A DNA stretch of 64,000 nucleotides, taken from positions 21,840,901 to 21,904,900 of the forward strand of contig OY987299.1 in assembly GCA_963920635.1 (NCBI GenBank), read 5' to 3'. The DNA is from Pseudeuparius sepicola (lineage: Eukaryota > Arthropoda > Insecta > Coleoptera > Anthribidae). The notes beneath the pieces are model-generated. The model was not told where the DNA came from. It saw only the letters and a list, made by a program, of their open reading frames with translations, and did not search any database. Position numbers and translations under genes: made by a program. Of the stretch, positions 57,110 through 64,000 are shown in pieces; the first letter of the stretch is position 1, and the number at the start of each line of letters is the position of its first letter.

Positions 57110-58430
57110 TTTAAAAAAACCTTCAACACACTTGTTTAATTTTTTAGAATTCAATTGTTCTAGGTAGTGTTACGGTTAAAAAAGTTTCAAGCGAACCACA
57201 CCACACCCTTCTCCACACCACGAGGCCACCTTCAACTTGGTAAGTCAGTTCGAAGTACAGCAATCTTCTCTTCTTTGTGCTCATGTGAGTAATGTAACAT
57301 TTTAGGCCTTTTTCTCAGTACCCCGGACGCATTTCCCGGACGACAGAGTTGCCGACGTTGTCTCCCCATTATACAGTCAGTCGTCAACCAACCTACATTC
57401 TGTACTCAGAGCGAAGTCGACCGTTTTGGGCAGCTACCAGCTACTCCACGTAATCACAAAAAAAAGGAACCGCAATCAGACTGCGGGTGGATTATCGACT
57501 CACTGGCAAGTCCTTTCCAGTTTATTATTATTATTATTATTCTTTTAACTTAATATAGTGGCTAAGCGTGAGATAACTGCACAAAATAGTCAATTTATCA
57601 ATTATTCTGCACCCTTAGATTATCCATTATAAAAGTTATCTGTGATATTTGGTTGCTTTATCGAGATAGCTATTTTATGGTGTGCTGTATTTTATTATTA
57701 GTAGCTTGGCCGATGTTCCCTAGGTTTACAAACTGCGAATATACCCTATAGTTGATAATTTCCATATTTGGTTGTTATTGGCAAAAAATATTCTTATTTC
57801 CCGTTTTATAACCCCAGTCACCTGGGTTGTACCTCTTTGTACTGTTTTGGCACTACCGAAAGAAAAACGGGTGGCGCACTCAATTATTTCAAAGTATACC
57901 TTTCCCGATGAGATATTTCACCTACCTATAGGAGCTAGTCGGTGAATAACAGAGAGGTACCTTATTACTGTGTCAATTCTACAAGATACCAATAGATTAA
58001 TTCATTAATCATCATTAATTTTTTTTCTCGAACCCAGAAATTAGGTAACTGTAGACGTAACTACTAAATAATGTAGAATATTGTAGAAATTTTACAACTA
58101 AATTAAATATCTGATAACAATTATGTCATGGCAAGTATTAAACTATTGCCGTTGACTCGAGTTCCTAGTCCAACTCTATTCTGATTCCTTGACGATTCTC
58201 CCAATCTAATAGTTAAGCAAAAGCTTGGATTCTATAAAATAATAATGCAATGTTTTTAACATAGAAAAGTTATACTGAAAAACCAGTGATTTTATACCAT
58301 CTTTTTACGAATTTAGTCCATTAGCTCTTTTGTTTTGTAATTTATTTAAGAAACATTGTTGGTGAAAGATCGAAGATCAAGCTAATATTAAATTTAAGTA
58401 TTGATATACATAATGTAAATTTAGTGTTAC
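57110..58430. other. Gene-free stretch with an ATT microsatellite
   Basis: Balanced composition at 57170-57520 leads into (ATT)n at about 57525-57545. This recalls a SINE ending in an ATT tail, but no second copy or B-box was found. Confidence 0.35.
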
Positions 58431-58435
58431 CTATA

Positions 58436-59301
58436 TGGGTGAGTCAGAATGTATGGTAAATACTTTAAAGGGGTGTTCGGCAGGTGGTTTTAAGGGGGGC
58501 CTTTCGTATAAAATTTTTCGATTTGGGCTTTCCTTGCCAAGTTATTCGGGTCTACAAGGTGACCCAAAAGTATTTTTTTTGTTTATATCTCAATAACGGC
58601 ACAACTTAAAAATTTGAAATTTGGTATGTGTTATCTACTTACTGGAAGACGCCTTAACCTAGTTTATTCATTTACAGAGTGCCCTAAAAAGAGTAAAAAC
58701 TAACAACCCCTATTAATTTTTTTGCTGAAACTTTTTTGAGGTTATCTCTTTGGTCTTGCAGGTCCATCATTTCAGTGTATCTTTTTATTTTGCAACAAAA
58801 GTGTACTCTTGTTTCATAACGATAAAATCAACCGTTTGCGTTGAAATTGGCAAAACGTGCGCCTGTTAACTTCAACATTCGAAACATAAAATTTTTACCT
58901 ACTGCTTTCAAACGTTACAGATCGACTATACATTCAGAATAAGGAAAAAAATACCAATTGGACATTGGTGAAAACAGCATTGGTTTTCTTGAAATAGGGT
59001 GTTCAAATTTTATTAAATTCAATCCTTTCCATTTTGAAAGCTAATATGTTTTGGTACATTGTTCATAGGAATTTTTTTCTCAGTTTAAATGGTACAGTCG
59101 ATGTGTAACGTTTGAAAGCGGTAGGTAAAAATTTTATGTTTACAGTTAACAGGTGTTTTGGGGTACGTTTTGCCAATTTCAGCGCAAACGGTTGATTTTA
59201 TCGTTATGAAACAAGAGTACACTTTTGTTGCAAAATGAAAAGATACACTGAAATGATGGACCTGCAAGACCAAAAAGATAACCACATTCTGACTCACCCT
59301 G
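58436..59301. mobile_element. Second copy of the CAGGGTGAGTCAG palindromic element
   Basis: From GGGTGAGTCAGAATGTATGG to ACATTCTGACTCACCCTG it follows 32318-33416, including GGCAGGTGGTTTTAAGGGGG and GGTCCATCATTTCAGTGTAT. It is shorter because the outer part of the right arm is deleted. The left tip is eroded (TATGGGTGAG for TACAGGGTGAG). Confidence 0.8.
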
Positions 59302-59615
59302 TGTATCCAAGATAATTAAATAGAGGTGTGAAAGCTAAAAAAAATTCTGAAAAACCATGTTCATTGCTGCCGTAATCTTTTAACGAATCTGAAAACTCTT
59401 TTGGTTTGACTAATATATTTTAAATTTTATCAGCGAAACACTCAATCATCTGTTCAAGCTGAGAGATAAGCTGCTTTCTCTGACAAAAATTCTGGTCAAT
59501 TTTTGGAATTTGGAAGCTACTGCAAAGTTTTCGTGAATGGGTTTAAACAACCAAACATGTCCGGATTGGATTAATCCGGACGTTTATAACCCTACTCGTC
59601 CCAATGCTTCATTTG

Positions 59616-60003
59616 TTAAGATTCAATGTACAGCACGTGCGTGGTGATTCAACATTTTGACCCATAAAATGGCTTTTTTCGATCTGTAGCGAGGAACACG
59701 CAAAATTTTAAATTTTTGTTAATACAAATTTTTATCTAAATTACTCACATTTTGAGACAAAAATTATTAAAAAATCTTTATCACAATGGCCGTTATTAGC
59801 ATTTGCACAAAAAGCCTAATAACGGCCAATGTGATAAATATTTTTAAATAATTTTCGTCTCAAAATGTGGGTAATTACTTAGATTAAAATTTGTATTGAC
59901 AAAAATTTTAAATTTTGCGTGTTACTCGCTACAGATCGAAAAAGGCCATTTTATGGGTCAAAATGTTGAATCACCACATACGTGCTGTACATTGAGCCTT
60001 AAC
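59616..60003. mobile_element. Palindromic element of about 390 bp
   Basis: Arms of about 170-180 bp run from TCAATGTACAGCACGTGCGT inward (TTTTGACCCATAAAATGGC, TTCGATCTGTAGCGAG, CACAATGGCCGTTATTAG) and return as complements ending ACGTGCTGTACATTGA. The loop is only about 20 bp. The 123-codon frame at 59896 runs out of the right arm and is not convincing. Confidence 0.75.
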
Positions 60004-60343
60004 CTACCAATTTTGGCTGACTCATCATTGTCTACTTCACTACACTTATTTTTGTTTTCGGGAGATTTTTTCGATATCTTCAATAGAAAATTCCATACCT
60101 ACCTTTTTGACCAATCAGAGGTTCGTTTTTTTGCTTCGTTGTCATGGCAACTCAAAAAATTTCCGGAAATATTCTCACTTGCTCCTTGCTCTAGGCAGCA
60201 GGAGGTGATTACAGCGGAAATTTTTTTGACAGTTGTCATTGTTATAATGTGGCATTGTAACAATTAGATATCCGACAAAAATTTTGATAATAATTTCGTT
60301 TAATTTACGTGTAGGAATGGAATTTTCTTACCGAATCCCCCAC

Positions 60344-60465
60344 GTTCTTGAATTAATATCCGGAAATTTTTCTCTAACACGAATTTTTTAAGAAAATTTA
60401 ACACGAATTTTTTAAGAAAATTCGTGTACACGAAAAATTTCCGGCAATAATTCAAGCACTAGGGA
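60344..60465. repeat. Stem-loop with nested direct repeat
   Basis: CTTGAATTAATATCCGGAAA pairs with TTTCCGGCAATAATTCAAG. Inside, AACACGAATTTTTTAAGAAA occurs twice in tandem and the second copy pairs with ATTCGTGT. Confidence 0.65.
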
Positions 60466-60777
60466 GATTACTAGTGAAAAGACATTTACCAACACAGGAA
60501 ATAAATAAGTCGCCACCTTGATTTTTCAAAGTTGAAAATAAGCTAGAAATTTCTTATTAGGGAAGCAGAGCAGGACTCCCAAAATGATCAAATTTCAACT
60601 CAATTTTTGTATTTTACATTTACTCCTCTTTTTTTTTCAGTTATCTTGGGACACATGTCACATATGTAAGAAATTTTGCCATTTTCGTTCACAGAACTAA
60701 ATATCTTCATATTTTCAACGCATCAACTTCAACCCTTGTGACCAATGATATAGTATAATACCTAAACTGTGATATTA

Positions 60778-60803
60778 TCACAGAAAATATATATTTTCTG
60801 TGA
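60778..60803. repeat. 26-bp perfect palindrome
   Basis: The first 13 bases, TCACAGAAAATAT, are followed directly by their reverse complement, so the 26 bp form a perfect palindrome. TCACAGAA termini are shared with the pair of palindromes near 9745-9833. Confidence 0.8.
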
Positions 60804-60809
60804 TATTAT

Positions 60810-61430
60810 ATTATAGGATCGTTGCTTGTGACGATACTAATAATAGATAACAGCTCGATTTCATTCCATTGTATTACCCGACGACTTCGCCGAAAATTTA
60901 AATTATTATACAACAGTAGCTCTTTATAAAATCCAAAGTAGTCGACCGAGAAACAGCTATAGTTTATAGTTCCCTTCAATATTCAAAGCTACTGCCACAA
61001 AAAAACAATCTCTGCTAATAGTAAATACCTACAGTGTGTCTTGTTTCTCGTGTTAACGCTCCTAAAAAGCTAAGTAGACGGGAATTTACCGAATAATTTT
61101 TATTATATATTTTTTATTTAAAATCTGACTATACAGCGTTAATCAAGATACCCCAAAGTCTACACATAACAAATTTACTACACTAAAATGATGGACCTGT
61201 AAGACTAAAAAGATAACCTCAAAAAAGTTATGGGTAAAAGCACGATTCAAAAGCAGTGCAAGTGACACCCTCTGTGAGTTGTAGGCAAAATTGAATTTCA
61301 AAAAAATGAACTTCAACGCGCGTATCTAAGTGACCATTGAGATTTTACCGGTAGTTGTTAAGCTCAATCGTAATATTTTGGCACAAAATATAATGAAGTT
61401 AATCTATGTATTATTAAGGGGACACCCTGT
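60810..61430. other. Gene-free spacer with a MITE fragment
   Basis: CACTAAAATGATGGACCTGT and AAAGATAACCTCAAAAAAGTT near 61180-61230 derive from the interior of the 32318/58436 palindromic family. No gene. Confidence 0.5.
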
Positions 61431-61433
61431 ATA

Positions 61434-61804
61434 AGGGTGTTTTCTAACCTTTCTGACAAAATAAAGAAGGTGAATCCTCACCTAATTTTAAGACGAAATG
61501 TGGTATCGAATGCTGCTTCGTTTTCAAAATATGGTGTGTTAAAAAACTATTTTTGTATGTTTTCTTTTTATTAATGAATGACAAACGATATTCTAGTGAT
61601 ATTTGTTGGACAAAAAAATTATTATTACTGTACCAATTAGGTATAAGTATAGGTATAAAAAAAGTTTTTTTAGCATACCTTATATTTCGAAAACGAAGCA
61701 ACATTTGAAAATCTTTTATACCTAGGTACCACATTTTCGTCTTAAAATTAGGTGAGGATTCACCTCCTTATTTATTTTTGTCAGAAAGGTTAGAAAACAT
61801 CCTG
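61434..61804. mobile_element. Palindromic TA-type MITE
   Basis: Left AGGGTGTTTTCTAACCTTTC then GGTGAATCCTCACCTAATTT pairs with right AAATTAGGTGAGGATTCACC then GAAAGGTTAGAAAACATCCTG. TA follows the right end (61805-61806) and precedes the eroded left end. A 96-codon minus-strand frame crosses it and is a shadow. Confidence 0.7.
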
Positions 61805-62349
61805 TATAGGTCTGTGCCCATATGGTGATGAAAATTCTTGTCAGTTTGTTATATAGTGGTTATTATTCGAGCCACGAACTTTTCTGATGATAGCTTTGAT
61901 CAAAATATGTGTAAGTATTATTAGATAGGTAATTGGTTTTCATTTATAAATACACACTATTAGATCGGAAATTGTACACTAAATTAATTATACAGTTTGG
62001 TTGACCGAAACATGTACAGGCGGTATCTTTCCCTCTATACCTACGTACGTAATTAGATTCGAAAATGCAGCATTCAGCAACAGGAAATCCAAACAACGAA
62101 ATTATGTAACCTGATTGATTTCTTGATGCGCATGAACCTTTGGCCCGTATGACCCCATGTCAGTTTCAATCCTGCAGTTTCATTTGTACTCATAATTTCC
62201 GTTTCTTTTCATGAATTACCGAATTTGGAATTTGGTAGTTACGTAATCATTTGTACGGAACTTATGATGGAACGTATCTCCTGGATATCTTACTCGTTAG
62301 GTACGTACTGCGTTTTGTTGTTGACACTGCACTGTTTTTGTTTTACATT

Positions 62350-62649
62350 GAAAAAAGAAAAACAATACTTGCTTATATTATTATATATATTTACATGTTT
62401 AATACGATTTTTGAAAAGCAATTAATTTCACGGTATATCTACCTAGTAGGTAATAATAATTGTTGAGCCGCACAGACCTTGTCGTATATACATTAGATAT
62501 AACTTTTGGTGGGAATCTACTAAAATGTGGCTACTCCGTTAAACATTCAAATATATGATAATAGAGGTAGTAATAATTGGGTCCTAAGTTATCAATCACG
62601 TGTGTTGTAGATTGTAGACAGGGTATTAACGGCATTATACATTTAAATG
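62350..62649 (+). repeat. Direct repeat copy 1 (tandem duplication)
   Basis: This 300-bp block recurs at 63703-64000, offset 1,349-1,351 bp, with about one change every 15-20 bases (shared CCGCACAGACCTTGTCGTAT, AAATGTGGCTACTCCGTTAA, AGTAATAATTGGGTCCTAAG). Being in direct orientation on either side of the cuticular exon, it marks a tandemly duplicated segment. Confidence 0.85.
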
Positions 62650-62792
62650 TTTATCGAATTTGTAACCGCTTCAGTAGTAGGTATTCCTGGCACTTCGAAC
62701 TATTTGTTAAACCTGAACTGGACTGAAAATATTGATTTACGTTTTAAAAATTAAGACGCCGACTACCGAAGCTGCTAGCCTCCAGCTAGACG

Positions 62793-63046
62793 TTAACCGA
62801 GACCTCCGCCGGCCAGCGAAGCTACGCCCGCAGACGGAAGGCCGAGCTGCGGCCTCTTCCTCGTGCTGGCAGCCGGCGGGATGTGCTCCCCGGCCGGCTG
62901 GAAGCCGTTCTCGTCGGCCGTGTAGTACACGGTGTACTCCTGGTTGTCGTTGCCGACGTACGAGTACTGGCCCTGCACGGCTAGTGCGGCCCTGATTCTT
63001 CAGCTCGCCCTTGGCTTCGTGTTTGAAGCCGTCACTGGTCGCCACA
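62793..63046 (-). CDS. RR-1 cuticular protein, last exon, frame-disrupted
   Basis: The exon begins after a CGTTCCAG acceptor at 63046 and reads TSDGFKHEAKGELKNQG. It then shifts frame near 62988-62992 to read ALAVQGQYSYVGNDNQEYTV then YYTADENGFQPAGEHIPPA, stopping with TAA at 62793-62795. This is the extended Rebers-Riddiford (chitin-binding 4) domain of soft-cuticle RR-1 proteins, which bind chitin in the extracellular cuticle. RR-1 proteins usually carry a few acidic residues between KNxG and AL, so a small out-of-frame deletion there explains the break. The signal-peptide exon is not found. GC-rich codons contrast with the AT-rich flanks. It is either a decaying paralogue or an assembly indel. 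Confidence 0.8.
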
Positions 63047-63419
63047 CTGGAACGACGAAGTTAGAGATGATAAATTTCGGGTTGCCAAATGGGGAAACGT
63101 TTGTGGTTTAATTACGCTAACGGCTCCAAGCTAGATCGCTAGATGCAAACTCTGGTGGGTTTCTTGACCCAAGTGCAAGTTACTCTATTATATATAATAG
63201 CTTTCATATACATAGGTCTTAAAGCTATTCGTTTTTGAGATACAGGGAGTTGTAGTCCTCTCCCAAAATAATGAAGCTGCTGCTGAACTGAAATTTGGCA
63301 CTGCAGTGTTTTTGGGGTTGGAGAATAAGCTGAAAATGTCAATTTCTACGTATCTCACAGAGGGCGCCATTTGCGCTATACTTGGATAGTGCCTTGACTC
63401 GTAACTTATTTGAGTTTAT

Positions 63420-63660
63420 CTTTTTGGCCTTGCAGATCCATCATTTTAGTGCACCGTTTCATTCTCAACAAAAAGGTACTCATAATGATAAAATCAACCG
63501 TGTGCATTAAAATTGACAAAACGCCCCAAAACGCCTGTTAACATTCGAAACATAAAATTTTCGCCTACCGCTTTCAAATGCTACAGATCAACTGTACTAC
63601 AGTCAAGATGTTAAAAAATACCAAATGGTCAAAACACCATACTGGCTTTCTTGAAAGCAA
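63420..63660. repeat. Fragment of the CAGGGTG palindromic family
   Basis: GCCTTGCAGATCCATCATTT, CATAATGATAAAATCAACCG, CAAAACGCCCCAAAACGCCT and ACCGCTTTCAAATGCTACAG follow the arm of the element at 58436-59301. Both true ends are missing. Confidence 0.7.
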
Positions 63661-63702
63661 ACAACTTTTGAAAGCAAATAATTTTTATTTCTTTTCAAAA
63701 AA

Positions 63703-64000
63703 AAAATAAAACAATACGTGCTTATATTATTATATATATTTACATGTTTAATACTATTGTTGAAAAGAAATTAATTTCACGGTATACCTACCTAGTAGGT
63801 AATAAGTATTAAGCCGCACAGACCTTGTCGTATATACATTAGGTAGGTATAACTTTTGGTGGATATCTACTAAAATGTGGCTACTCCGTTAAACATTCAA
63901 ATATTATGATAATAGAGGTAGTAATAATTGGGTCCTAAGTTATCCATCAGGTGTGTTGTAGATTATAAACAGCGTATTAACGGCATTATACATTTAAATG
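63703..64000 (+). repeat. Direct repeat copy 2 (runs off the window)
   Basis: Second copy of 62350-62649, continuing to the last base. If the duplication includes the exon, a further RR-1 exon should lie roughly 150-400 bp beyond the window. Confidence 0.85.

Overview
The window reads as nuclear DNA of an insect. It is AT-rich, intron-containing and crowded with eukaryotic DNA transposons, MITE-like palindromes, Jockey-type retrotransposon relics and tRNA-like SINEs. One exon encodes an RR-1 type cuticular protein. The many TAGGTACCTA-like words would suit a hemipteran such as an aphid or scale insect, but that placement is inference. No bacterial gene, rRNA, CRISPR array or canonical tRNA was seen.

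Layout. 1-11 kb: AT-rich DNA with a decayed reverse transcriptase (4.26-5.2 kb), a palindromic element, two hAT-type elements with exact 8-bp target duplications (6572-7932; 9893-10554) and a SINE. 11-16.6 kb: a candidate 5.5-kb element with long terminal inverted repeats and a THAP fragment, invaded by a Jockey-type element that itself carries an LTR-like insertion. 17-22 kb: a second SINE, nested TA-flanked MITEs and a 0.7-kb palindrome. 22.6-24.3 kb: a tandem-repeat relic split by a 1.2-kb TIR element with a 9-bp duplication; its sister copy lies inverted at 46.8-48.1 kb. 24.9-28.8 kb: two 18-bp ATCGAT satellite arrays, a THAP/DDE transposon relic with 32-bp TIRs and a 9-bp duplication, and a hAT-type element. 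28.8-51 kb: mostly gene-free DNA with palindromic elements, a degenerate THAP exon, another hAT-type element and GC-rich islands.

51.3-57.1 kb holds the only convincing intact gene. It has a TATA/initiator promoter, a first exon with a signal anchor, an intron carrying a DNA transposon, a short exon, a possible 85-bp intron derived from coding repeat, and a 3.3-kb exon of Ser/Thr/Asn-rich repeats. It predicts a 1,246-residue type II membrane glycoprotein of no family I recognise. 57-64 kb: more palindromic elements, then an RR-1 cuticular exon on the minus strand with a frame break. A direct repeat about 1.35 kb apart brackets that exon and suggests a tandem cuticular gene array continuing past the window.

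The two host genes show no functional link. The window mainly records layered transposition, which can be ordered from target duplications and interrupted copies. GC-rich non-repetitive islands of 200-600 bp (about 1.6-2.2, 6.1-6.4, 17.0-17.3, 24.6-24.9, 34.0-34.4 and 45.5-45.7 kb) are the best candidates for host regulatory DNA.
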